Origin: Polyangiaceae bacterium
Lineage (GTDB): Bacteria; Myxococcota_A; Polyangia; Polyangiales; Polyangiaceae
NCBI GenBank assembly: GCA_013214025.1
Contig: JABSRN010000002.1
Location: 62,001-126,000, forward strand
DNA: 64,000 bases
Direction of reading: 5' to 3'
The notes under the pieces were generated by a model. That model was not told the DNA's origin, ran no database searches, and saw only the letters and a list, made by a program, of their open reading frames with translations. Both the position numbers and the translations under genes were made by a program. Positions 1 to 9,351 of this stretch are shown piece by piece (position 1 is the stretch's first letter; each line of letters opens with the position of its first letter).

Positions 1-887
1 GGTTGACCGACAATAGATCTGCCATGAACCCCATCATGAAAGTGTTGAAACCCATGATCAGGAGGACCGAGCCAAGCAGTAGCGATTGAATGTGTCCGCC
101 GCCGTCACCGTGGAAATAGTGCCAGAGGAAGCGGAGCCCGATCGCGGCGCCAGTACCGAATAATACGGCGCCGACCATCAGAAAGAAGCGGAAGGGCCGA
201 TACACGACGAGGATCCGAAATACCGTGAGCACGGACTTGCGGATGTAGGACGGGATGCTGCGCACCAATCGAGAAGGCCGTAGATCGCCGTTTACCCGAA
301 TGGGCACGGACACCACGCTCAGGTTCTTTTGCCCTGCCTGGACGATGGTTTCCAAGGTGTAGGTGTGGTCGCTGAACACGTTCATGCTGCAAGCGGCGCT
401 CCGGCTGTAGGCGCGGAATCCACTGGGGGCGTCCGCTACGGACGTGCCGCTCATCACACGCACAAAAGAGCTGCCCAGACCCTGCAGGCGTTTCTTGATG
501 CCTGAAAAATGCTGGATGTTCGAGATGGGGCGCGCCCCGATCACGATGTCGGCTTCTTGAGCGACGATGGGCGCGACCAATTTTTCGATGTCGGCGCCGT
601 TGTATTGGTTGTCCGCGTCTGTGTTGACGATAATGTCGGCGCCTAGCTCGAGGCCGGTACGGATGCCGAGCATGAAGGCCTTGGCCAATCCCTGATTGCT
701 CGGGAATCGCACCACGTGGTGCACGCCGTTTTGACGGGCGACCTCGGAGGTGTTGTCTTCGCTGCCGTCATCGATCACCAGCCACTCGACGACGTCGACT
801 CCTGGCAGCGTCTTGGGTAGATCCCCCAGGGCGATGGCCAGGGTGCCGGCCTCGTTGAGACAGGGAATTTGGATGATCACTTTCATG
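1..887 (-). CDS. GT2-family glycosyltransferase (DPM1/polyprenyl-phosphate type), 3'-truncated by window edge
   Basis: The protein reads inward from an ATG at 887 and is still open at base 1, with about 295 codons visible. The N-terminus is a GT-A fold of the GT2 family: MKVIIQIPCLNEAGT, then VIDDGSEDNT and NTDADNQYNG (the two acidic nucleotide-sugar/metal motifs), then SGFRAYSR. After about residue 230 come two hydrophobic segments (FFLMVGAVLFGTG and LLIMGFNTFMMGF), as in dolichol-phosphate-mannose synthase-like membrane enzymes that load a sugar onto a polyprenyl phosphate. It is divergent from the nonulosonic-acid genes to its right, so a role in the same surface glycan is inferred. The donor sugar cannot be read from sequence. 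The ATG is the natural start because the family begins directly with the first beta strand. Confidence 0.85.
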
Positions 888-1099
888 GGTTCAGCGCTCG
901 ATCATTGCGCAAATCCCTTGAATTCAGGCGCGCAAGGAGCGCTGTGTATCAGTGCCGCTCGTTCCCGGCAACTCCGAGCCGGGGACGCCTGGCGGGGGCT
1001 AAGTGTGCGACTTTGGGAGTCCCGGGCCGGCGCGCCCCGACGTTGACGCCAACAACCTTTCGGGGAATCATCGAGGTCTCCCGAGTGGATAACGATTTC

Positions 1100-2734
1100 A
1101 TGAGCGTATTGGCCGTCATTCCCGCCCGTGGCGGGTCCAAGGGGATCCCGAGGAAAAACCTGCGGCCGCTGGCCGGGAGGCCACTGTTGGGCTGGGTCAT
1201 CCAAGCCTGTCAGCAGTCAAAATCTGTGGACCGTGTGGTGGTGTCGACCGACAGCGAGGAGATCGCCGTGGTGGCTCGACGCTTGGGTGCGGAGGTCATT
1301 CTGCGAGATCCCAAGCTTGCCGAGGACGTGGTCACGCTCGATCCTGTCATTCACGACGCGGTGACTTAGCTGGAGGCGGCTGGCGGACGGTTCGACCAGG
1401 TGCTGACGGTGCAACCGACGAGCCCGATGCTGCGGCCCCGCATCCTCGATCGCGTCGTTGCAGAGCTGAAGGCGGAGGGCGCACCGGATACCGTTCTGAC
1501 CGCCGTAGACGATACTCATCTGGCCTGGGAAGACGGGCCAGACGGTCCGGTACCGGCATATGAAGCTCGGCTCAACCGGCAGCAGTTGCCGAAGAGGTAT
1601 CGAGAGACGGGCGCAGTTCTCGGCGCTCAGCGCCACGCGGTGCAGCCGGGATCGCGGATCGGTAAGCGGGTGGGCCTGGTGCTCATGGATCCCCTCGACG
1701 GGATCGACATAGATGGCCCCGACGATTGGCTGATGGCGGAAGCCGCCCTAGGTCAGCGGCGCATTGCGTTCTGGGTGATCGGCAACGCTCGTCAGGGATT
1801 GGGCCACGTGACGCGAGTGATGACGCTCATCGAAGGGCTCAGCGGGCACCACTGTCGGATATTTTGCGAGCCCGACCAAACGCTGGCGATCGAGCGCCTT
1901 CGCTCTGCATTTTTTCCGGTTGTCGTCGTGGAAAAGAACGCACGTATAGCGGCGCTGGCCGATTTTGGCGCTCACCTCATTGTGCACGACGAGCTCGATA
2001 CCGATGCGTCCACGATTTGTGCGGAGAAGGATGCAGGTTACCAGGTGGTTTGTTTCGAGGACGCCGGGACCGGGGCGGAGGAGGCACATCTCGTATTCAA
2101 CGCGCTGTACGCGGCCGACGAGAGTGAACCCGCCCGCGGCCGATACTTCGGCCCCAGTGTTTATTGCTTGCGCCCCGAGTTTCGAGGCGTTCAGGCGCTG
2201 GACTGTCGAGATCAGGTCCAAGAGATCCTCGTTACTTTCGGCGGCACGGATCCATCGAGGCTAACGTATCAAGCCTTGACCGCCCTGCAGTCGGTATCCT
2301 GTCATGTGACGGTGATCGCGGGTCGTGGTTTCGAACCCTACGAAGAACTCGAAGAGCGTTGCTCAGCGCTACGAGCAGGCGGTATGAATCTTACGCTGGT
2401 GCGAGATGTACCTCTGATGAGTGAGCTCATGCGTAGAGCCGACTTTGCGATCAGCTCGTGCGGACGGACGCTTTATGAACTTGCGGCTCTGACCGTGCCC
2501 ACCATCGCGCTGGCGCAGAATTCCTTGGAGCTAAAACATACGTTCGCTTCAGCTGAAAACGGGTTTGTGTTCCTCGGATTGGGGAGCCAAGTACGACCCG
2601 AAGCACTAGAGGCGGCGATCGGTAGCCTGCTTCACTCGCCAGAATTGCGGCGTAGCCTACGCGGATGTATGGCAGCACACGATTTGGTGGCCGGCTTGGA
2701 GCGGGTGACCCGATCCATGCTGGAACTGACATGA
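1100..2734 (+). pseudogene. Fused CMP-sugar synthetase (NeuA/PseF-like) + PseG-like hydrolase, interrupted by an in-frame TAG
   Basis: The N-terminal domain starts MSVLAVIPARGGSKGIPRKN, the CTP-binding signature of CMP-nonulosonate synthetases. It reads in one frame to a TAG at 1367-1369. The same frame continues with LEAAGGRFDQVLTVQPTSP, the conserved next segment of that family (VLTVQPTSP is a hallmark). From about base 1755 the protein becomes a GT-B domain like PseG, the UDP-sugar hydrolase of pseudaminic acid synthesis (GNARQGLGHVTRV, VTFGGTDPS, ISSCGRTLYELAAL). So one 545-codon gene is broken by one stop; CAG to TAG would explain it. The downstream 1370-2734 piece could be made alone only from an internal start. 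A GTG at 1085 is an alternative start. The end overlaps the next gene by ATGA, which implies translational coupling. Confidence 0.85.
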
Positions 2735-3810
2735 CCAAAAATAGCCTACCAGACCCCCCCCGACACCCGCTTTTTCGTCGCGATGACGGCGGGCCTTTCG
2801 TGATCGCCGAAATTGGCGTGAACCACGAGGGCGATCTAGACACCGCCTTTCGTCTCATCGATGAGGCCGCTCGAGGGGGCGCCGACGCCGTCAAGTTTCA
2901 AACCTACAAGGCGAGCAAACTGGCTTCGAAAAATTCGCCGTCGTACTGGGACTTGAAGTCTGAGCCCACGACCAGTCAGCGGGAGCTATTCAGCAAGTAT
3001 GACGGGTTCGGGGACGCCGAATACAAAGCGTTGGCGGAGCACGCCGGCAAGCGGGATGTGATCTTCTGTTCGACACCCTTCGATCTGGACGCTGTGCGCT
3101 TGCTGGCGCCGATGATGCCCTTTTTCAAGATTGCCTCCGCTGACATCACGAATCTGCCGTTACTCGATGCTGTTGTGGCTTGTGGCAAGCCCGTGTTGCT
3201 TTCGACGGGGGCTTCGCACCTTTCCGAGATCGAAGAGGCGAACCGCCACGTACGCAAACACTTGCCAGCGGAACAAGTGGGCTTGCTGCAGTGTGTGCTG
3301 GAATATCCGACGCCTTACGCTGATGCGAACATCGCAGCCATTGGACATTTGCGGGAAATATTTCCCGACCAGCCTATTGGTTACAGTGATCACACACGAC
3401 CGGATCCCGCCATGTTGGTCTTGCTGCGATCCTGGATGCTGGGCGCGACCATCATCGAGAAGCACTTCACGCACGACAAGACGCTTCCAGGCAACGACCA
3501 CTATCACGCGATGGACGAGTCCGATCTTCGGAGATTTCGTGAGGGGGTAGCATTGCTACAATCGACGGAGGGCAGCCCGATCAAACAGGTGCTGCCGGCT
3601 GAAGAAATCGCTCGTCGCAACGCGCGGCGTTCCCTCGTGGCCTCCCGTGATTTGCCAGTCGGGCATGTGCTGAGCGCCGTTGACCTGGCAGTCAAGCGTC
3701 CGGCCTTCGGGTTGCCCACAGCGGAGCTACCGACGGTAATTGGTAAGGCGTTGGTTACGCCGCTGGCGGAAGATGATTTCTTGACCTGGGATCACCTACT
3801 GAAACAGTAG
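2731..3810 (+). CDS. N-acetylneuraminate/pseudaminate synthase family protein (NeuB/PseI-like)
   Basis: A 359-residue protein that condenses phosphoenolpyruvate with a six-carbon amino sugar to give a nine-carbon sialic-acid-like sugar (known for the family). Visible: IAEIGVNHEGD near residue 25, DAVKFQTYKA near 52, a TIM-barrel core, the metal-binding GYSDHT (about 217-222) and EKHFTHDK (about 243-250), then a C-terminal antifreeze-like (SAF) segment from about residue 290. Length is normal for the family. The start ATG overlaps the stop of the synthetase gene (ATGA), so the two are one transcription unit. Whether the product is neuraminic, legionaminic or pseudaminic acid cannot be decided; the adjacent PseG-like domain favours a 2,4-diamino sugar. 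It ends in a natural TAG. Confidence 0.92.
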   Translation: MTKNSLPDPPRHPLFRRDDGGPFVIAEIGVNHEGDLDTAFRLIDEAARGGADAVKFQTYKASKLASKNSPSYWDLKSEPTTSQRELFSKYDGFGDAEYKALAEHAGKRDVIFCSTPFDLDAVRLLAPMMPFFKIASADITNLPLLDAVVACGKPVLLSTGASHLSEIEEANRHVRKHLPAEQVGLLQCVLEYPTPYADANIAAIGHLREIFPDQPIGYSDHTRPDPAMLVLLRSWMLGATIIEKHFTHDKTLPGNDHYHAMDESDLRRFREGVALLQSTEGSPIKQVLPAEEIARRNARRSLVASRDLPVGHVLSAVDLAVKRPAFGLPTAELPTVIGKALVTPLAEDDFLTWDHLLKQ

Positions 3811-3913
3811 CGGCGGCGCGGTCAATCTCTGAGTCCCTCATTCTCGGAATACCCAGGGGACCGCCTCGAGGCACTTGACTCGTGCCAGGCTCCATCTGTT
3901 AGGCTCCGCCCTC

Positions 3914-5044
3914 ATGTCGACCGGAGGGCATTACTTGGTTCTTTCGGGGGCGATGGGCAACGCCGGCGACTTTCTGATTCGCGAGCGTACCTTAGCCCTG
4001 TTGGGCGAGCTGCGACCGGATCGCGATTTGGTGCTTCATGACCGTTGGCGCTCTCTGGACCCCGAGTCACCGGAAGTAAAAGACGCCGCAGCGATTGTTC
4101 TGGCCGGGGGACCCGCGCTGCAACGAAGCATGTATCCGGGCATCTACCCACTGAGCTCCCCCTTAGCTCAACTGGCGGCCCCTATTGTGCCATTCGGTTT
4201 GGGCTGGAAGGGGCGTGTCGCGAGCAGCAGCGAGGTGTTCCGCTTCCGTTTCGACCGCTCCAGTCGGGAGTTGTTGGCACGGATTGAGGCGGACGGGCTA
4301 GTGGGCACGAGCCGCGATGCGCCCAGTGTTCGCGTGATGCAGAGGGCGGGGCTTACGCGCAATGTATTAGGAGGCTGTCCTGCCTGGTACGATATGGATG
4401 CCATGGGCCGGCCGACGCCCGAGCTTCGGACGGTCGAGCATCTGGTTGTCAGTACCGGGGTGTTGCCCGTCCGTTCGCCGCTGTTCTTTGAGCAGCAGGT
4501 TGACGTACTTCGCAGTCTGGCCGCGCGTTATCCGAACGCTCAGCGTGTGGCGGCTTTTCATCACGCCTTGAGTCCGGAAGAGCAAGTCAGCGTCGAGCAC
4601 GGTTCCGCTCTGCGCTTGCTGGCTCGGGAAGCGGAGCAGCTCGGTTACGAGATTGTAGATGTGAGCGGCAATGCGCAGGGAATGGAGTCGCTGTATGGGC
4701 GAACGGATCTGCATATCGGATATCGGGTACACGCTCACATCTTGCGGTCGTCTTTGCGCCGCCCCAGTGTGCTGTTAGCAGAAGATGCGCGAGCTTACGG
4801 GGCCGGTGAGGCTCTCGGCAGCCCGTGGTTGACGGGAGTGAGGCTCCAGCGAATTGCTGGCCGTCTGCGTAGATTTTCTGGGCACCGTTTGGGCGCTGTT
4901 GTTCCCGTCGCCAATCTGTCGGCGCAGCTCAGCCGTCTGCTGGACGAGCAGGAGTCTTCAGGCTGGTCGTACTTGCGGAAACTACCCGAGTTGCAAGACC
5001 GCCATCTGGCTGTCTGCCGTCGGGCGGTGGAGAGCTGGCCCTGA
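3914..5044 (+). CDS. Polysaccharide pyruvyl transferase family protein
   Basis: About 376 residues from the ATG at 3914; an upstream TTG at 3875 is also open, but its extension is not family-like. The N-terminus GAMGNAGDFLIRERTLALL and the later IVLAGGPALQ, IVPFGLGWKG, LVVSTGVLPV and LHIGYRVHAHI fit the PF04230 GT-B-like fold, whose members add ketal-linked pyruvate or sugars to surface polysaccharides. The last motif, an RxHxH near the C-terminus, is the family's usual active-site signature. It follows the nonulosonate genes after about 100 bp and is convergent with the flippase gene. The exact acceptor is unknown; the family assignment is by motif pattern only. Confidence 0.78.
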   Translation: MSTGGHYLVLSGAMGNAGDFLIRERTLALLGELRPDRDLVLHDRWRSLDPESPEVKDAAAIVLAGGPALQRSMYPGIYPLSSPLAQLAAPIVPFGLGWKGRVASSSEVFRFRFDRSSRELLARIEADGLVGTSRDAPSVRVMQRAGLTRNVLGGCPAWYDMDAMGRPTPELRTVEHLVVSTGVLPVRSPLFFEQQVDVLRSLAARYPNAQRVAAFHHALSPEEQVSVEHGSALRLLAREAEQLGYEIVDVSGNAQGMESLYGRTDLHIGYRVHAHILRSSLRRPSVLLAEDARAYGAGEALGSPWLTGVRLQRIAGRLRRFSGHRLGAVVPVANLSAQLSRLLDEQESSGWSYLRKLPELQDRHLAVCRRAVESWP

Positions 5045-5095
5045 TCTAAGGGTCGCAGATCCCGACCGGAATCGAGCTGCGGCCGGAAGCCCATG

Positions 5096-6583
5096 TCAAG
5101 GGGCGTCGCCGTCAGTCGGATCAGCGGGCGGCACGCCGTTCCGGCGCTCCCGTAGCTGGCGCTGGAGCGATTGAATCGCCCCCATGATGTCGCGGAAGTC
5201 GAGCAGCAGGAGCCCCCCGACATAGGCGAGCAGAAGTGCCACTTGTACGAGCCAGCTGAGCTGTTGTCCGACGCATACGCAGCCGGCGACCATGAAGAGC
5301 ACCGCTACAGCCTTGCCGAACTTGAACGGCACGCGCCGGGTACGGCGGGCGAGAATCCATCCGCCTAGCGCCAGTAGGCAGGTGGAACAAAGCGTGGAAT
5401 AGGCTGCTCCCATCATGCCCCACTGGGGCACAAAATGCTGGTTGAGCCCGATGTTGATGATGGCAGGGGGAATGGAAACGAAGGCGATCAGGCGGGTCGC
5501 GCTCGTCTTGCTAAATATGACGGCCGAAGCGACCAGGTTGTACGCCTGAACGAAACCCGCGAGCGCGAGTATGCTGATCACAGGAATCGCGCTTGCGTAG
5601 TCGGCATTGCTTGCGAGACCCACGAGAAGGGGCGCGCTGAAGGCGGTTGCGATGGTCACGGCACCGATGGCAGCGATGGAAAAGAAGGAGAGGCGTCGTA
5701 CCGCGTCCCAGCCGGTCACGGCTTCGTCACGGACCTGGTTGAGGAAGAACGGGGTCCAGGCGCGGTGCATGCCTATGGCGAACACCGTTACGACCGACGC
5801 CAGATTGGCAGCTAGTGTGTATCTTCCGACCTCAGCCAAGCCTGGCCCGGCGGCGAGGGCTACGCGATCGGCGCTTTGCAGCAGGATCCCGGAAAGTGCG
5901 TGGGGCACGATTGGCAAGCCATAGATAAGGCTCTTTTTGAGTATCTCCGGATTCAGCTCGATACGGCTGCCGGTTGGTAGCTTGCGGAACGCTAACACCG
6001 TCCCTCCGAGGAAAGAGAGACTGATAGCGATCAGCAGGCCGTGGGCACCCCACCCCAGGGCAACGACGAACACACCGACTCCCGCCAACAGAAACCCCCA
6101 GCGTTGGAGGTTGAGCTTCGTGTACTCGGCCGCTTGTTGGCGGAGGCGGACGCTTGCCAGCCCCACCTCGAACATCGCCATCGTCATGACCGCGCTGAGC
6201 GCTGCTATTCCGATGGGCCACAGGGGAAGGTCATCCAGAAAAGGCTTGAGCAGGGGCCACAGCAGAGCCACCCCAGAACTGAGAACGAGCCCAGCGACTC
6301 CAACGTAGGTGAACAGCGAGCCAGTGAGCGTCGCTTGATGTTTGGAATCCGGGGAATCGAGGATCCCCATCTTCAGAAGTGCAGGCCCTTGCCCGGCCAT
6401 CGCTAGAATCATCAGCAGCTGCGCCAGCTGTTTTAGGATACCGATGGCGCCGTACTCGGTGGTGGTGAGGAACGCCGTGTAGACCGGAATCAACAAGAAG
6501 TTGCCCCCGCGCATCAGCACGGTGCCCAACATGTAGGTCGCGCTCTGGGCCATTAGGCGCACGCCAGCAGAGGAGCCCGACAT
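5096..6583 (-). CDS. Wzx-like oligosaccharide flippase (MATE/MVF superfamily membrane protein)
   Basis: A 495-residue, strongly hydrophobic protein with about 12-14 predicted membrane helices. It begins with the typical Wzx entry LMAQSATYMLGTVLMRGGNFLLIPVYTAFLT, followed by TTEYGAIGILKQL. Proteins of this type move lipid-linked repeat units across the inner membrane. A short basic tail (LQRQLRERRNG) ends the protein. Its ATG overlaps the TGA of the upstream glycosyltransferase by one base (TGATG), so the two are coupled. Gene order with a glycosyltransferase, pyruvyl transferase and nonulosonate genes supports export of a surface glycan. Confidence 0.88.
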   Translation of the reverse strand: MSGSSAGVRLMAQSATYMLGTVLMRGGNFLLIPVYTAFLTTTEYGAIGILKQLAQLLMILAMAGQGPALLKMGILDSPDSKHQATLTGSLFTYVGVAGLVLSSGVALLWPLLKPFLDDLPLWPIGIAALSAVMTMAMFEVGLASVRLRQQAAEYTKLNLQRWGFLLAGVGVFVVALGWGAHGLLIAISLSFLGGTVLAFRKLPTGSRIELNPEILKKSLIYGLPIVPHALSGILLQSADRVALAAGPGLAEVGRYTLAANLASVVTVFAIGMHRAWTPFFLNQVRDEAVTGWDAVRRLSFFSIAAIGAVTIATAFSAPLLVGLASNADYASAIPVISILALAGFVQAYNLVASAVIFSKTSATRLIAFVSIPPAIINIGLNQHFVPQWGMMGAAYSTLCSTCLLALGGWILARRTRRVPFKFGKAVAVLFMVAGCVCVGQQLSWLVQVALLLAYVGGLLLLDFRDIMGAIQSLQRQLRERRNGVPPADPTDGDAP

Positions 6584-7992
6584 CAGGTCTCCAGCTGTCT
6601 TCGATCGGACTGTACGCGATCTATCAACGCGGAAAAGTCGAGGGGCGGGGCCCCAGCACCAAACAGGTCGGAGGCAACGCTAGATGACGTCGGAGCCCCG
6701 GCGGCTCGCGCCATCTCTGCAATGTCTGCAGCTGAGCTCGCTTCTGTGAGAATGCCTTGATCGACGAAGTCTTGGAGTGCGTCCGAGCGCGAATCCGAGG
6801 GCAAGAGCACGCTTTGACAGCCGGCTGCCAGTGCCTCAATGGACACGGTCGAGTGAAGCCCGACGGCGATCCGCGTGGCGGGGAGAATTCGGTAGGTGTC
6901 GTCTCGAGGGCCTGCGAGTTTGGCTCCGGCTTGGAGCGCAGAACGGTAGACCGTCTCGGTGTCGCGCTCCTGGGGGTGAGGTTTGATCAATACCTCCCAG
7001 TCCGGCAGCATGGGCGCGAGCTCCGCTGCGGTTTGGGCGATGACTTTTTGAACCGGGGTGTCGTATTGCCCGATGAGGACCACGCGGTCCGTACGGGATT
7101 GCTCGGCGCTTAGATGCTTTAGCAGCCATGAGTGGCCGCCGACGCTCCAACGGGACTTCCAGATGGGCGAGGCGGCTTGCAACGACTCGCCGAAGGTTTT
7201 GCCGAACACCACGAGATGGTCGGGCACGGAGGGGGGCAGTTGAGCCTCGTCTTGAACAAATACGTAGCCCGGGTGGCTTCCGTGAATGATGCCATGCTGC
7301 AGCTCGATGACTGGGATTCCGGCCTCGCGTGCCGCTTCCTGGACGGGTTGCCACAGTCCATAGGCGCAGACGACGAAGATCGCCTTGGGTCGGGTGCGGC
7401 GGATCCAGCGTCTTGCAGCACTGCGCAGGGTTCGCTGGTAGACCGCGCGCTCGTAAAGCAATAGCGACGGATGTCGGTCCCCCCAGGGGGCGGCCCGGCC
7501 CGGGAAGCGCTTGCACAATTCTGCAGCGGCTCGTGCCGCCCACATCATCGGGCGATGTAGCCCGTCAACGAAGATGGTGTCGGAAGTCGGCGCACTGAGA
7601 CCGGCGGTGTTCATCTCAAGGAAGAGCAGCCGGTCGCCCAATTGCGCTCGCAGGTCCTCGCTGAAAATGCAGCGAAACACGCCGTCGTCGTCCTTTCGCC
7701 GATACGAAGAGGAAGACAACACCCAGATGTCACGATGAGAGTTGGCTTGCACTGCGCCCGATAGCTGGCCCAGCGAGGCTAACATTCGCCCCGCATGGCT
7801 TCTGGTTCGCGCGATCAGGGGTGCTGTGGTGGCGCCCCCATCTCCCTCGCCTGCGCCACCGTCTAGATACTCGGAACGATAACGCCGAAGGCGAACCAGT
7901 GGCCATACACGTTCGCCGAGGACACGGCGTGTCCACAACCCCTGTTCTTCTTCCATCTCGAGCAGGCGCTGGAATGCGTCATTGTAAGTCAC
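6583..7992 (-). CDS. Capsule/surface-polysaccharide GT-B type transferase, hypothetical specificity
   Basis: 469 residues, soluble. The C-terminal half carries patterns of capsule-synthesis or poly-glycerolphosphate/sialyl-type GT-B proteins: KAIFVVCAYG, then IPVIELQHGIIHGSHPGYVF, then DHLVVFGKTFGESL, IKPHPQERDT, and VGLHSTVSIEALAAGC with SVLLP. The QHG and KPHP motifs are characteristic of that superfamily and line the nucleotide-sugar pocket. The N-terminal 130 residues are unrecognised. It lies upstream of, and overlaps, the flippase gene. A function in building or capping the exported chain is inferred; donor and acceptor are unknown. Confidence 0.75.
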   Translation of the reverse strand: MTYNDAFQRLLEMEEEQGLWTRRVLGERVWPLVRLRRYRSEYLDGGAGEGDGGATTAPLIARTRSHAGRMLASLGQLSGAVQANSHRDIWVLSSSSYRRKDDDGVFRCIFSEDLRAQLGDRLLFLEMNTAGLSAPTSDTIFVDGLHRPMMWAARAAAELCKRFPGRAAPWGDRHPSLLLYERAVYQRTLRSAARRWIRRTRPKAIFVVCAYGLWQPVQEAAREAGIPVIELQHGIIHGSHPGYVFVQDEAQLPPSVPDHLVVFGKTFGESLQAASPIWKSRWSVGGHSWLLKHLSAEQSRTDRVVLIGQYDTPVQKVIAQTAAELAPMLPDWEVLIKPHPQERDTETVYRSALQAGAKLAGPRDDTYRILPATRIAVGLHSTVSIEALAAGCQSVLLPSDSRSDALQDFVDQGILTEASSAADIAEMARAAGAPTSSSVASDLFGAGAPPLDFSALIDRVQSDRRQLET

Positions 7993-8344
7993 GGATTAAA
8001 GCGCCCATATTGCCGCCGACCGTGCCTGCCGGGGCCGTCGAGAGCAGGCGTCGGGCCCGATTTACGGTCTGGATTCAGCAGGATGTTCCAGCGGCCGTCG
8101 GCTTCCGAGAAACGGAATGTTGGCGTAGGCGGGACGATGGCTGACATGGCATCGGAGCCTACCAGATTGCGTGTGGGGGGTATCGGCCCGGCTGTGTGCG
8201 CCGCTCCTTAATGCCTGGGCATGCTGGGTGTCGGCTATTGAACTCTAACGATCCGTATAGGCGAGAGCAGGCCGGCCCACGTATTCGCACATATCAAAAT
8301 GGGCGCGTGCGTCGGTGTCGAGTTGCAGACGCTCCAGGATGCCA
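7993..8344 (-). other. Non-coding gap inside the polysaccharide operon
   Basis: About 350 bases between the true end of the methyltransferase gene (8345) and the next start on the same strand (7992). No open frame here looks like protein and I see no strong hairpin or T-run. It probably contains the promoter for the 7992-5096 pair. The short open frames across 8196-8450 on either strand are shadows. Confidence 0.5.
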
Positions 8345-9115
8345 TCATTTCAGAATGACAATGCCCTTGGACGCCAGATCCATCGAGACCGCGTCGTCTG
8401 GCTGCTGGCGAATGTGCTGCTATGCGGCGAGCATTCCACGCGACCAATAGATGTCGTCGAAGATCAGTACACCGCCCGGCTTGAGCAATGGTCGGACGCG
8501 CTCCGCGTAGTGGATCGTCGCCTTTTCCTCGTGCTGACCGTCGACGAAGACAGCGTCGAAGCGGGCTCCTTCGGAAACTAGGGTATCAATCGCCTCGTCG
8601 AAGAGTGCGTTCATCTGCCGGAACTGGCTGGATTGTTCACCCAGGCAGTGGGCGGCTACGGCACACAACTCGGCCGAGCCCTCGACCGTGGTCAAATGAG
8701 GTCGTCGCTCGGCGGACAACATGTAGGCGCCAGACATGCCGGTGTTGGTGCCAAGCTCAAGAATATGATCCATTCCGAGACCGTCCACGAGACGTCGCAG
8801 GAGCAAGCCGCCGGTCGCTCCGACGCCGGTTTGGGCATGGGCGCTTACGGACGCCTCTTGCAGCGGCGCTCCCTGGCTCCGCCCCTCGTCATCGAGCTCG
8901 AAGCTGCCGGGCATGGGCGATGACATGCTGGTCAGGGTTCCGTTCGCGGCGAGGGATGCTATGCCACCGCGAAAGCTTTCGATTTGTTTGGCCAGCTTTC
9001 GTTCGCGCTGGTTGTAGTCCTTGCGAAACACCCATTGAGCTGATGGTGCGAGTTCTTTGGGCAACTCAGCGAGCAGATTGTCGCGGAAGAGGTCAGTATT
9101 GATCCAGCGGATCAC
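8345..9115 (-). pseudogene. Class I SAM-dependent methyltransferase, interrupted near the C-terminus by in-frame TAG
   Basis: The open part (9115 to 8420) is a Methyltransf_24-type domain: ILELGTNTGMSG (SAM-binding glycine loop), LTTVEGSAELC, FDAVFVDGQHEE, LLKPGGVLIFDDIYWSRGM. The frame meets TAG at 8420-8422. It then continues for 24 more codons as QHIRQQPDDAVSMDL and SKGIVILK before TGA at 8345-8347. That tail is exactly how this family normally ends (an Arg/Gln-rich helix, then a D-L...GIV strand), so the TAG replaces one residue; Trp TGG to TAG would fit. The product would lack the last helix and strand. Substrate unknown; position in the glycan locus suggests sugar O- or N-methylation. 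It is divergent from the gene at 9352. Confidence 0.82.
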
Positions 9116-9351
9116 CCGACGGCCGATGGCGCTTCACTAGGAGCTTCTTACGTGCGGCCTCGAACATAGCAGCACCTGTGACACACTCACTCCGGCCCGT
9201 CAACGCCAACACTTTGGGCGGACTGCGGCTTGAGGCGCGCGTTGATTTGAACAAGCTGGCGGTATGCGGCGAAGGCGGGCACAGGCCTCTGAGAGTTTAG
9301 CGAGAGGGCAGGTCCCGGCCATGACAGCTTCCTGATATGCTGCCGTGACGC

